Source of the DNA: Paludibacter sp963678465
Lineage (GTDB): Bacteria; Bacteroidota; Bacteroidia; Bacteroidales; Paludibacteraceae
Assembly (NCBI GenBank): GCA_963678465.1
Contig: OY782858.1
Span: 1,798,001-1,862,000 of the forward strand
DNA: 64,000 bases
Direction of reading: 5' to 3'
Shown: positions 1 through 7,741 of the stretch, one piece after another
Layout of the letters: every line of letters begins with the position of its first letter
Numbering within the stretch: position 1 is the stretch's first letter
Notes under the pieces: model-generated
Told to the model about the DNA's origin: nothing
The model's input: the letters and a program-made list of their open reading frames with translations, nothing else
Database searches by the model: none
Made by a program: the position numbers and the translations under genes

Positions 1-371
1 AGTTTATCAAAATCGGCATCCGGCTCGGCAAATTGCTCGTTGATCCGATCATATTCGGCTATCATATCCACAATTTCCTGCACGCCTTCCTGCACTATTT
101 CTTTTACTGTTTTCGCGGGGTCGAGTTTCGGATCCTGTTCCAGATATCCCACCGAATATCCCGGCGAAAAAACAACTTCACCATCGAAGCTCTTTTCCAC
201 TCCGGCAATGATTTTCAGCAAAGTAGATTTACCTGAGCCATTCAAACCAATGATACCGATTTTGGCACCATAAAAGAACGAAAGGTAAATGTTGTTCAAT
301 ACTTTTTTTTGAGGAGGAAAAGTTTTACTCACTCCCACCATCGAAAAAATAACTTTCTTATCGTCGGCCAT
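1..371 (-). CDS. ettA: EttA-like ABC-F ATPase, N-terminal part (runs off the window)
   Basis: The first 123 codons of a minus-strand gene starting with ATG at 371; the rest lies outside the window. It begins MADDKKVIFSMVGVSKTF, and a Walker A motif (GLNGSGKST) lies at residues 42-50. The EQDPKLD segment and the following acidic helix match the start of energy-dependent translational throttle A, a soluble ABC-F protein that binds the ribosomal E site and gates translation according to ATP/ADP. Other ABC-F members are possible because only the first nucleotide-binding domain is partly visible, but the N-terminal sequence fits EttA best. A TAnnTTTG promoter lies about 105 bp upstream. Confidence 0.85.
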   Translation of the reverse strand, partial: MADDKKVIFSMVGVSKTFPPQKKVLNNIYLSFFYGAKIGIIGLNGSGKSTLLKIIAGVEKSFDGEVVFSPGYSVGYLEQDPKLDPAKTVKEIVQEGVQEIVDMIAEYDRINEQFAEPDADFDK

Positions 372-476
372 TGTATTTTCTTATTAATTATGTTGATTTA
401 TCTTTATGTGAATTGAAAGTATATTCGAATAAAAAACGTGATTGTCAAACGTTTAAAACGCATCTGATTTTATTGG

Positions 477-484
477 CAAAGATA
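477..484 (-). promoter_or_regulatory. TAnnTTTG promoter motif for ettA
   Basis: On the minus strand the bases read TATCTTTG, an exact match to the Bacteroidota -7 element. Transcription would start near 470, giving about 100 nt of leader before the ettA ATG at 371. Confidence 0.5.
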
Positions 485-537
485 TATATTTTTGAGGAAC
501 TCTACAAACCAAATACCAACCGACTAAGATGAATAAA

Positions 538-574
538 CGCCAATACCAAACCTTTTTAGGGCCTGGTATTGGCG
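538..574 (-). terminator. Hairpin after the fucose operon
   Basis: The arms CGCCAATACCA and TGGTATTGGCG form a perfect 11-bp stem. It lies 74 bp beyond the stop of the last gene of the minus-strand fucose operon. The downstream T-run is weak (GTTTATTC), so it may terminate inefficiently. Confidence 0.55.
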
Positions 575-647
575 GTAATTCTGTGTGGCAATCAGTACTT
601 GTTTGCTTCTGAAAATACAAATTTCACAAGCAAGGATGCGCTGATTT

Positions 648-1670
648 TTATTCGGCAAACTTAATAAAGATTCTGAAAACTTTGGCGGGATCTTTTGCCC
701 AGAACTCCAGTGCTTGCTGTGCTTCTTCGGGAGTGTAAATGGCGCTGATAAACTCTTCCACCGGGCAAGTACCACGTTTCATATATTCCATTACGGCACG
801 AAAATCTTCGGGCATGGCATTGCGGGAGCCACGTATGTCGAGTTCCTTTTGCACAAAGTATTTGGTTTCGAAAGCAATCTCTGTTTTGGCATAGCCTATA
901 CAAACCACTCTCCCTGTAAACGCTACTTCGTTGATGGCGGTAATGTAGGTTTGTGGTGCTCCCACCGCTTCGATAACTACATCAGGACCATATCCGTTGG
1001 TATATTCTTTTAGTTTATCATTTAAGTTCTCTGTTTTGGAATTGATTGTATATGCTGCTCCAAGACGTTTGGCCAAAGCTAGTTTGGTATCGTCCATATC
1101 TACCGCTATCACTTTTGCGCCACGCAATGCAGCACGCACAATAGCCCCCACTCCAATCATTCCACAACCAATCACCATTACGATGTCCAGGTCGGTTACC
1201 TGTCCACGCGAAACGGCATGGAAACCTACGCTCATAGGTTCCACCATCGCAAAGTCGCGGGGAGTAATGGCGGTATCGGCTAACACTTTTGCCCAGGGCA
1301 CAGCCACGTATTCGCTCATAGCACCGTGGCGTTGCACCCCAAAGGTTTGGTTGAACTGACAGGCGTTAGGGCGACCGTTTCGGCACGATGGGCATTTGCC
1401 ACAAGCAGTATAAGGATTAATTGTACATGCCATCCCCGGTTGAAGGTGCTCAGGCACATTCCCGCCAACGGCTTCGATAGAAGCACCAATCTCGTGCCCC
1501 GGAATAACGGGTAGTTTTACCATGGGGTTTTTACCCAAAAAGGTATTTAAATCGGAACCGCAGTATCCTACATAATGTATTTTTACCAATACTTCGTCGG
1601 CACTAATGCCCGGTTTTTCGAGTTGAACCAACGACACTTTGCCGGGTTCGGTTATTTGTACAGCTTTCAT
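648..1670 (-). CDS. Zinc-dependent medium-chain dehydrogenase, L-galactonate/L-fuconate 5-dehydrogenase-like
   Basis: A 340-residue zinc alcohol dehydrogenase-family enzyme. Visible features: catalytic zinc ligands C37, H59-E60 and E144; the structural-zinc cysteines C90, C93, C96 and C104; a Rossmann glycine motif near 168-174; and D191 at the end of the second beta strand, which suggests NAD rather than NADP. The GSRNAMPEDF segment near residue 282 closely resembles E. coli LgoD (YjjN), which oxidizes L-galactonate. L-fuconate is 6-deoxy-L-galactonate, so I infer it oxidizes L-fuconate made by the neighbouring genes. It is the last gene of the operon, separated from the lactonase by 131 bp. 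An L-fucose or polyol dehydrogenase role is the main alternative. Confidence 0.75.
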   Translation of the reverse strand: MKAVQITEPGKVSLVQLEKPGISADEVLVKIHYVGYCGSDLNTFLGKNPMVKLPVIPGHEIGASIEAVGGNVPEHLQPGMACTINPYTACGKCPSCRNGRPNACQFNQTFGVQRHGAMSEYVAVPWAKVLADTAITPRDFAMVEPMSVGFHAVSRGQVTDLDIVMVIGCGMIGVGAIVRAALRGAKVIAVDMDDTKLALAKRLGAAYTINSKTENLNDKLKEYTNGYGPDVVIEAVGAPQTYITAINEVAFTGRVVCIGYAKTEIAFETKYFVQKELDIRGSRNAMPEDFRAVMEYMKRGTCPVEEFISAIYTPEEAQQALEFWAKDPAKVFRIFIKFAE

Positions 1671-1751
1671 ATATAATAATGTGCTAATTTAAAAATATGC
1701 CAAAATGCTAATTATTAGTTTGCAAAAGGGGCGCAATTGTAATCTTTTTAT

Positions 1752-1797
1752 TGTCCGTAGGACATTCACATTTTTCTTTATTTATCCCCTACGGGGA
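1752..1797. repeat. Two short palindromes in the intercistronic gap
   Basis: TGTCC-GTA-GGACA (1752-1764) and TCCCC-TAC-GGGGA (1785-1797) are two small hairpins with related centres in the 131-bp gap between lactonase and dehydrogenase. They could stabilize or process the operon mRNA; no function is shown. Confidence 0.35.
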
Positions 1798-1801
1798 ATA
1801 A

Positions 1802-2635
1802 CTATTTTATTCCATACGCTTTTGCAGCATTCCCGCCCAATATCAGGGCTTGTTCTTTTTCCGTAAAGGTGGAAATATAGTCGATAACTACCTGCATTAC
1901 CTCACTATATTTTCCGGCTACCAAACATACCGGCCAGTCGGAACCAATCAATATTCGTTCGGGACCAAAAGCTTCGAAAACAACGTCCAGATAAGGCCGT
2001 ATGTTTTCGGGAGTCCATGTATTCCAGTCGGCTTCGGTCACCATGCCCGATACTTTGCAATACACATTAGGGAACTGAGCCAGCGCTGCTATATCTTCTT
2101 TCCAGGGTGAAACAATATCGTCTTTGATCAAAGGCTTAGCTATGTGATCAACCACAAAAGTCTGTTGCTCCGAAAATTGTTTCACAAACCCGATGGTGTT
2201 GGTCAAATGCTTTGGAAAAATCAAAATATCATAAGCCAAATTGTATTTCTCGAGCAGTTGCACTCCACGAATAAACGCAGGGCGAAGCATAAAATCAATA
2301 TCTTCTTCGTCGTGAATAACATGACGCACGCCTACAGCTTTGGGGTGTTGGGCAAAAGCAGCAATTTGCTCTTCGGCTTGTTCCGATTGCAAATCGACCC
2401 AGCCCACCACGCCTTTAATGTGCGGATGCTCGTCGGCGAGTTGTAGCAACCAGTTGGTTTCTTCGAGCGACTGACGGGCTTGCACTGCTACCGAACCATC
2501 AAAGTCGATGCTTTTAAGTTCAGGAAGCAGGTCGGCAGGTAAAAAGTCGCGTTTGATCACCGACATGTTATCACCCATCCAACCATAGTCTGCCGTATTG
2601 AAGTGCCAGTAGTGCTGATGACTGTCTATCTTCAT
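1802..2635 (-). CDS. Amidohydrolase-family lactonase, probable L-fucono-lactonase
   Basis: A 277-residue TIM-barrel amidohydrolase of the COG3618 type. The N-terminal HxH metal motif is visible as DSHQHYW (H6, H8), and the C-terminal GSDWPVC motif carries the conserved aspartate. Family members open sugar lactones such as L-fucono-1,5-lactone and L-rhamnonolactone. Placed between the mutarotase (stop 2 bp upstream) and the dehydrogenase, it most likely hydrolyses the lactone made by the aldo/keto reductase to L-fuconate. Substrate choice is inferred from context; the fold and family are clear. Confidence 0.8.
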   Translation of the reverse strand: MKIDSHQHYWHFNTADYGWMGDNMSVIKRDFLPADLLPELKSIDFDGSVAVQARQSLEETNWLLQLADEHPHIKGVVGWVDLQSEQAEEQIAAFAQHPKAVGVRHVIHDEEDIDFMLRPAFIRGVQLLEKYNLAYDILIFPKHLTNTIGFVKQFSEQQTFVVDHIAKPLIKDDIVSPWKEDIAALAQFPNVYCKVSGMVTEADWNTWTPENIRPYLDVVFEAFGPERILIGSDWPVCLVAGKYSEVMQVVIDYISTFTEKEQALILGGNAAKAYGIK

Positions 2636-2637
2636 TT

Positions 2638-3009
2638 CTAATCAAGTTTGTATATTCGTTCCATCAATTGCCACTTCTCGTCGGCAGTGGCATTTTCCGA
2701 AGTATGCTGAAAGCGTGCCATATGTTTTTCCCACTCACTTTGGCGGGGTTTGGTGGCAAGTACTTTCATGGCCTCGTCGTGATTAAAATCAGGCACGGTA
2801 TCCATAATCATAAACAGTTTTGTGCCGTAGATGTATATTTCCATATCCAGAATGCCAACTTCCTGCATTCCCCGGTTAATCTCCGGCCAGGTGTTTCCCT
2901 TGGCATGTGCCAGTTTATAGGCAGCAATTAAGTCGGCGTCATCGCGCAGATCCATCGTTTTGCAATAGCGTTTGAATGAGGTATAATTTGTTGCTTCGCT
3001 GTATTCCAT
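2638..3009 (-). CDS. L-rhamnose/L-fucose mutarotase (RhaM family)
   Basis: A 123-residue cofactor-independent aldose mutarotase of the L-rhamnose mutarotase family, interconverting the alpha and beta anomers of 6-deoxy sugars. I chose the ATG at 3009 rather than the longer frame, which begins inside the permease gene; the protein then starts MEYSEATNYTSFKRYCKTM and sits 10 bp after the permease stop. Family features include the central MEIYIYGTKLFMIMD strand with its paired tyrosine and methionine residues and the WPEINRGM segment. In this operon the natural substrate is probably L-fucose rather than L-rhamnose. Confidence 0.85.
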   Translation of the reverse strand: MEYSEATNYTSFKRYCKTMDLRDDADLIAAYKLAHAKGNTWPEINRGMQEVGILDMEIYIYGTKLFMIMDTVPDFNHDEAMKVLATKPRQSEWEKHMARFQHTSENATADEKWQLMERIYKLD

Positions 3010-3019
3010 ATGCGTAATA

Positions 3020-4258
3020 TTAAGCTTGAACTTTATGTCCTTTGAGGGCATAAAACAAAATAAAGGCAAACAAAGGTATTGGCACAAGGAATCCAACGGA
3101 CATGGAAGAGATATCGGCCACCCAACCCATTAGCATAGGAAAAATAGCTCCACCTACAATCGACATAATTAAGAAAGAAGAACCTTTTTTGGTTTGTGGT
3201 CCAAGGTCTTTGATGGCCAATGCAAATATTGTAGGGAACATAATAGACATAAAGAAAAATATCAGACACAATGCCATTACCGAAACCATTCCGAATCCAC
3301 CACTCACAACAGGAAGCAACAACACGCACATCAATGAATAAATAGCCAATAGTTTAGCAGGTGAATAATAGCTCATCAACCAACTGCCCGACAAACGTCC
3401 GACAAAGAACAAAGACATACCCCCTAAACCTAACAGATAACCCGCAGTAGTTTTGGTAATGCCCAGACCTAATTCATCGGCAGTAAGGAAATTCACAAAA
3501 AAACTAAACACACCTGTTTGTGCTGCTACATAACAAAACTGAGCAATAACACCCAAAACCAAATGTTTTGTTTTAAACAATGATTTTGCAGGAGCCAGTT
3601 GATTTGAACCACTTACTCCGTGGGCTGTTTCCACATCTTCCTCGGTAATTTCAGGCAATTCTACAAACATGTAGATAATAGCAATGATCAACACAATAAT
3701 ACCAATACCGGCATAAGGTGCAATCATGGAATCCAAACCTTCTGAGGCATTTCCCCCTTCGCCTCCAAGGATAAAGAAGGTTGCGAAAATTGGACCGAAA
3801 ATCCAGGCCAAACCGTTGAACGACTGCGAAAAATTAATACGTCGTGCGGCCGATTCCTTATCACCAAGTTTAGTAGTATAAGGATTGGCTGCTGTTTCGA
3901 GTGTTGCCAAACCACAACCAAGAATAAACAAGCCAATCAGGAATAAAGCGTATGATGCATTGATAGAAGCTGGAACAATCAGAAAAGCACCTGCTGAGAA
4001 AAGCAGCAAGCCCATAATGATTCCTCTTTTGTAGCCAAAACGACGCATAAAATATCCGGCAGGCAGTGCCATTGTAAAATAAGCCATATACACTGAAAAT
4101 TGTATCAATCCCGATTCGGCTTTCGAAATTTTTAAAACAGTTTGGAAATGGGCATTCAGCACATCGAGCATGCCATGCGCACATCCCCACAGAAAAAATA
4201 AAGATGAAATAAGAATAAAAGGAACTAAATATTCCTTCGTGGTTAGTTTGTGTTTCAT
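3020..4258 (-). CDS. fucP: L-fucose:H+ symporter
   Basis: A 412-residue major facilitator permease with about 12 hydrophobic segments. It is very similar in layout to FucP: the N-terminal PFILISSLFFLWGCAHGM segment, the charged GYFMRRFGYKRG loop after the second and third helices, and the ETAANPYTTKLG segment in the fourth helix region. It imports L-fucose across the inner membrane with protons. It is the second gene of the operon, 21 bp after the aldo/keto reductase, and gives the best single clue that the cluster handles fucose. Confidence 0.9.
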   Translation of the reverse strand: MKHKLTTKEYLVPFILISSLFFLWGCAHGMLDVLNAHFQTVLKISKAESGLIQFSVYMAYFTMALPAGYFMRRFGYKRGIIMGLLLFSAGAFLIVPASINASYALFLIGLFILGCGLATLETAANPYTTKLGDKESAARRINFSQSFNGLAWIFGPIFATFFILGGEGGNASEGLDSMIAPYAGIGIIVLIIAIIYMFVELPEITEEDVETAHGVSGSNQLAPAKSLFKTKHLVLGVIAQFCYVAAQTGVFSFFVNFLTADELGLGITKTTAGYLLGLGGMSLFFVGRLSGSWLMSYYSPAKLLAIYSLMCVLLLPVVSGGFGMVSVMALCLIFFFMSIMFPTIFALAIKDLGPQTKKGSSFLIMSIVGGAIFPMLMGWVADISSMSVGFLVPIPLFAFILFYALKGHKVQA

Positions 4259-4279
4259 AAGTATAGTAGATTTTTTTAG

Positions 4280-5320
4280 TTACAAAAAAGGATAATCGTT
4301 TGCTATCAGTCCATTTGCTTTCATTTCAGCCCAAAACGCTGCCGGCACTTTAGTCGCCACCGATGCCACATTGCTTTTGATATGCGAAGGTTTCGATGTA
4401 TTCAAAGCAATGCTTACAACCCCCGGCGCCGTAGTGGCAAAACTCACACAAGCCACTGCAGGCGAAATGCAATGTTTTGCACACAAAGCAAAAAAGTCCT
4501 CGCGCCACTTGAAAATGGCTTTATTTTCGGCAGTATCAGGCCGTATAAGCCGATAATCGAAAAAGTGACCGCCAATCAGGAAGCCTGCATGGAAAACGGC
4601 TGAGTTTACAATACTTATATTTTTGCCGTGAAGCGATTGCATAAAGTCAAGCAAGTCCTTAGGGTGATGCATAATCGTCATGCTATTGGCAAACATTACC
4701 CAGTCCAGCTCCACTTCCCGGGATATTTCCTGTATTATTTTCCAGTTTTTAGCGCCCACACCAATGGCTTTTACCTTGCCCGATGCTTTCAAAAATGCTA
4801 AAGCTTTATAAGCCTCAACGATATTGGCAAAACGACGGTCTCTGTCTTCCCACGATGTGGCTGCATTTAAATACTCATCCGGATCGTGAACAGATGCTAA
4901 TTGAGGGAAATATTTTCCTCCGAGCAGTCCATTTCCTTGTTCATAACAGTTTAAAATCCCTTCGTAGCTGATCTCCTGAACGGCATCGTTTTTCAAATCC
5001 ATCCACACACCTTGTTCGAAAGTAGGTTCAGGAGTAAGCAATGGAGTGCGTTTCCAGCCCAATTTATTACTGATAATCACATTCTCGGGCGCGATATTCA
5101 GTTTCTCAAGACATTCTCCCAGTTTCTCTAGTGCCAGTCCGGCACCGTATTTCCCGGCACTATCAAAAACTACAGGAGCAGGTACATGCTTAAAAGCTTG
5201 TTGAACAATTTCAAGTTTTGCCTTATCTTCAAGTGCTGTGTATAAGTTTCCAAGCGCACTTGTTCCAAAAATAATGGGCGGAATTTTTATGCCTGTCTTA
5301 CCAATTTCGGTTAATTTCAT
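4280..5320 (-). CDS. Aldo/keto reductase, probable L-fucose 1-dehydrogenase
   Basis: A 346-residue aldo/keto reductase of the D-threo-aldose 1-dehydrogenase type. The catalytic tetrad can be assigned as D53, Y58, K86 and H145 (in VHDPDEY). Enzymes of this type oxidize L-fucose, L-galactose or D-arabinose at C1 to the lactone with NAD(P). It is the first gene of the fucose operon and stands divergent to the AraC-type regulator. I infer it makes L-fuconolactone for the downstream lactonase. The family is certain; the exact sugar rests on gene context. Confidence 0.82.
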   Translation of the reverse strand: MKLTEIGKTGIKIPPIIFGTSALGNLYTALEDKAKLEIVQQAFKHVPAPVVFDSAGKYGAGLALEKLGECLEKLNIAPENVIISNKLGWKRTPLLTPEPTFEQGVWMDLKNDAVQEISYEGILNCYEQGNGLLGGKYFPQLASVHDPDEYLNAATSWEDRDRRFANIVEAYKALAFLKASGKVKAIGVGAKNWKIIQEISREVELDWVMFANSMTIMHHPKDLLDFMQSLHGKNISIVNSAVFHAGFLIGGHFFDYRLIRPDTAENKAIFKWREDFFALCAKHCISPAVACVSFATTAPGVVSIALNTSKPSHIKSNVASVATKVPAAFWAEMKANGLIANDYPFL

Positions 5321-5376
5321 TTGTAATGTTGTGATCTTTAAATAGGACTGTAGGGATTTGAAACGAAAAAATAATA

Positions 5377-5384
5377 TATCTTTG
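5377..5384 (+). promoter_or_regulatory. TAnnTTTG promoter motif for the fucose regulator
   Basis: TATCTTTG on the plus strand, an exact -7 match, in the divergent region between the aldo/keto reductase and the AraC-type gene. It would give a leader of about 165 nt. Confidence 0.45.
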
Positions 5385-5408
5385 TATTAAATTACACATT
5401 GACAACTG

Positions 5409-5416
5409 CAAAGATA
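5409..5416 (-). promoter_or_regulatory. TAnnTTTG promoter motif for the fucose operon
   Basis: CAAAGATA on the plus strand, i.e. TATCTTTG on the minus strand. The start point would be near 5402, about 80 nt before the operon's first ATG. It faces the plus-strand motif at 5377-5384. Confidence 0.5.
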
Positions 5417-5555
5417 TTTATAAAACTGATATTCAGTTTGTACTCTAAAATCATATTTATGTATAAAATAAACATTCTGTATTTATTTTTATATTGAAAC
5501 ATCCCTAAGGGAAATTGAATTTCAAACAAACTTCACTTATTATCAATCATTTATT

Positions 5556-6461
5556 ATGACGGGCAAGATTTCAGAAAAACTAAAATATGACCCCTGGGAG
5601 GCACAGCAGGAGATTACAGATTTAAAGATTGTAGTACATTGCTGTAGGTATTGGATGCTATCGGAGTGGGAATGCGAGAATATGTCATTCCCCTTTTGGC
5701 GAATTTATCACAGCCGCACCGGAGGCTCGTATGTGAGCTTCGATGGACGCGAGGTGGAACTTTCGCCCTCAAAACTGATACTGATACCACCTTATACCTC
5801 CTTCTCTACACGCATCAAAGGTGGACTCTTGTATCAGAACGAAAGCATAAAAGGTGTGAAAATAAGCGATGTACAGGAAATTGATATCCATAAGAAATCA
5901 GGCCTGTGCGACCAGTTTTTTGTGCACTTCAACCTTGATTATTTATTCGACAAAATAAAATGCGATATCTACGAAATAGAACTAACCGATTATTGGCTGA
6001 ACGAAATAAAAATAATCGAACAAGACAGGCTAGCTAACCCGAATTCAATCAATTTTCAGTCCAACATTAAAATCGCCGGATGCATACTATACGCTTTACA
6101 AAGGTTGGATACATCGGTTTGGGCAGTAAATACAATTGATAACAGGATTTTGAAAGCTATAAAATATATCGAGACGAATTTATCCACCGAACTTAGCAAC
6201 AAACACATCAGCTCAATTGCCAACCTGGCTACAAATTCATTTGCACGATTGTTTCGGGAATCGCTTCAGTGCTCGGTACAGCAATATATACAAAAAAAAC
6301 GCATCGACGCAGCCATTATCCTGCTGCATTATTCTGATATAGAGATTGATAATATCGCTTCAAAATGCGGTTACTGCGACAGGTCTCATTTCTCAAAAGC
6401 TTTTAAGAAAACAACAGGTGCTGCCCCTGCAAGTTACAGGAAGAAAGTGAGAGCTTTTTGA
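5556..6461 (+). CDS. AraC-family transcriptional regulator of the fucose operon
   Basis: A 301-residue protein with an N-terminal cupin-like sensing region (residues about 30-160) and a C-terminal AraC-type double helix-turn-helix from about 195 to 298, ending in the typical second HTH (IDNIASKCGYCDRSHFSKAFKK, then PASYRKK). It is transcribed away from the fucose operon and is the natural candidate for its regulator, probably sensing L-fucose or a pathway product. It has no receiver domain or membrane segment. The ligand is inferred from position only. Confidence 0.85.
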   Translation: MTGKISEKLKYDPWEAQQEITDLKIVVHCCRYWMLSEWECENMSFPFWRIYHSRTGGSYVSFDGREVELSPSKLILIPPYTSFSTRIKGGLLYQNESIKGVKISDVQEIDIHKKSGLCDQFFVHFNLDYLFDKIKCDIYEIELTDYWLNEIKIIEQDRLANPNSINFQSNIKIAGCILYALQRLDTSVWAVNTIDNRILKAIKYIETNLSTELSNKHISSIANLATNSFARLFRESLQCSVQQYIQKKRIDAAIILLHYSDIEIDNIASKCGYCDRSHFSKAFKKTTGAAPASYRKKVRAF

Positions 6462-6477
6462 AATTTGTGTAAATCAA

Positions 6478-6505
6478 AAAAGCAGCTCATTTCTGAACTG
6501 CTTTT
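6478..6505. terminator. Bidirectional terminator between araC-type gene and tRNA-Asp
   Basis: The arms AAAAGCAG (6478-6485) and CTGCTTTT (6498-6505) form a stem. Read on the plus strand it ends the regulator gene; on the minus strand the stem is followed by six T residues and ends the tRNA transcript directly after its 3' end. Confidence 0.7.
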
Positions 6506-6506
6506 G

Positions 6507-6580
6507 CGGTACGGACGGGACTCGAACCCGCGACCTCCGCCGTGACAGGGCGGCATTCTAACCAACTGAACTACCGAACC
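6507..6580 (-). tRNA. tRNA-Asp (anticodon GTC)
   Basis: The minus strand folds into a 74-nt cloverleaf. The anticodon stem is CCGCC/GGCGG with loop CTGTCAC, so the anticodon is GTC. The T-arm has the usual TTCGAGT loop, and the discriminator base is G, as expected for tRNA-Asp. CCA is not encoded. The acceptor stem GGTTCGG/CCGTACC has one U-U mismatch at pair 4-69. Confidence 0.95.
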
Positions 6581-6610
6581 AGAGTAGTGCGCTATTTTTC
6601 TAACGCGGTG

Positions 6611-6618
6611 CAAAGATA
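6611..6618 (-). promoter_or_regulatory. TAnnTTTG promoter motif for tRNA-Asp
   Basis: TATCTTTG on the minus strand, placed so that transcription would start near 6604, about 24 nt before the mature 5' end of the tRNA. Confidence 0.55.
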
Positions 6619-6787
6619 CGGCAATTTTTCATTTCTACAATAGCTACACCAAAAAAAATCACTTTTTTTTGAAAGTTTTTTTCTGCCTTCTCCCTTCCTC
6701 CGCCCCCGTAAAATGGGGCTGTCTTTACAAATATCCCACAAAAATAATCAACCTGAAAACAAAAATACAGGTCTCAGATTAAAATGT

Positions 6788-6795
6788 TATCTTTG
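6788..6795 (+). promoter_or_regulatory. TAnnTTTG promoter motif for purU
   Basis: TATCTTTG, exact match, 29 bp before the purU ATG; the leader would be about 22 nt. Confidence 0.6.
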
Positions 6796-6824
6796 CAGTT
6801 CAAATTTTGAAAAATTGAAATTTC

Positions 6825-7691
6825 ATGAAAGAAAATGACAACACAGCCGTACTATTAATTCACTGCCCCGACAAACCGGGAATACTTGCTGCAGTAACCG
6901 AATTTATCAATCAGCACAAAGGGAACATACTCTACCTCGATCAATATGTAAACCGCGAAGAAAAAGTTTTTTTCATGAGAGTAGAATGGGACCTCACCAC
7001 CTTTCAGATTCCAAAAGATAAAATTGAAGAATATTTTCAGACATTATTAGCCGTTCGCTTCGAAATGAACTTCAGGCTTTACTTTACAGATGTAAAACCG
7101 CGCATGGCTATTTTTGTTTCAAAAATGTCGCATTGCCTTTACGACTTACTGGCCCGTTACGCCGCCGGCGAATGGCGTGTCGAAATCCCACTGATCATAA
7201 GCAATCATCCCGATATGGAAGCCGTGGCCCAACGTTTCGATATAGAATTTCATTATATCCCTGTAAACAAAGAAAATAAGCAAGAGCAAGAAAAACTGCA
7301 ACTCGAACTACTCAGGAAACACAGGATTACTTTCTGCGTACTTGCCAGGTACATGCAAATTCTTTCGCCCGACTTTATCAATCATTATCCCGATAAAATC
7401 ATCAACATACATCACTCTTTTCTCCCTGCATTTGCCGGCGCCAGACCTTATCATGCGGCCCACGAAAGAGGGGTAAAAATTATTGGTGCCACAAGTCATT
7501 ACGTCACCACCGAGCTTGACGCAGGACCAATCATCGAACAGGACGTTACACATATCTCGCACAAAGATACTGTAGACGAACTCGTTAAAAAGGGGCGCGA
7601 CCTCGAAAAGATTGTTCTTTCGCATGCAGTGGAAAAGCACATCGACCGCAAAATACTGGCCTATAAAAACAGGACAATTGTTTTCCAATAA
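6825..7691 (+). CDS. purU: Formyltetrahydrofolate deformylase
   Basis: A 288-residue enzyme that hydrolyses 10-formyl-tetrahydrofolate to formate and tetrahydrofolate, balancing the one-carbon pool and supplying formate. An N-terminal ACT domain (about residues 8-85, beginning LLIHCPDKPGILAAV) is followed by a formyl-transferase fold. The catalytic N-H-D set is N194, H196 and D232, with the same 38-residue spacing from Asn to Asp as in glycinamide ribonucleotide transformylase. Length is normal for PurU. It stands alone with its own promoter, and the next gene also has one. Confidence 0.95.
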   Translation: MKENDNTAVLLIHCPDKPGILAAVTEFINQHKGNILYLDQYVNREEKVFFMRVEWDLTTFQIPKDKIEEYFQTLLAVRFEMNFRLYFTDVKPRMAIFVSKMSHCLYDLLARYAAGEWRVEIPLIISNHPDMEAVAQRFDIEFHYIPVNKENKQEQEKLQLELLRKHRITFCVLARYMQILSPDFINHYPDKIINIHHSFLPAFAGARPYHAAHERGVKIIGATSHYVTTELDAGPIIEQDVTHISHKDTVDELVKKGRDLEKIVLSHAVEKHIDRKILAYKNRTIVFQ

Positions 7692-7698
7692 TATTATT

Positions 7699-7706
7699 TA
7701 TATTTG
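7699..7706 (+). promoter_or_regulatory. TAnnTTTG promoter motif for the acyl-CoA ligase gene
   Basis: TATATTTG just after the purU stop codon and 35 bp before the next ATG. Confidence 0.5.
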
Positions 7707-7741
7707 TAGCCCGTATTTAATATAATAAAAACAATATAATA

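Noticed and set aside
3010..3096. Longer mutarotase start overlapping the permease
   Set aside because: The added residues are out of family and overlap fucP coding sequence; the ATG at 3009 fits the family length.
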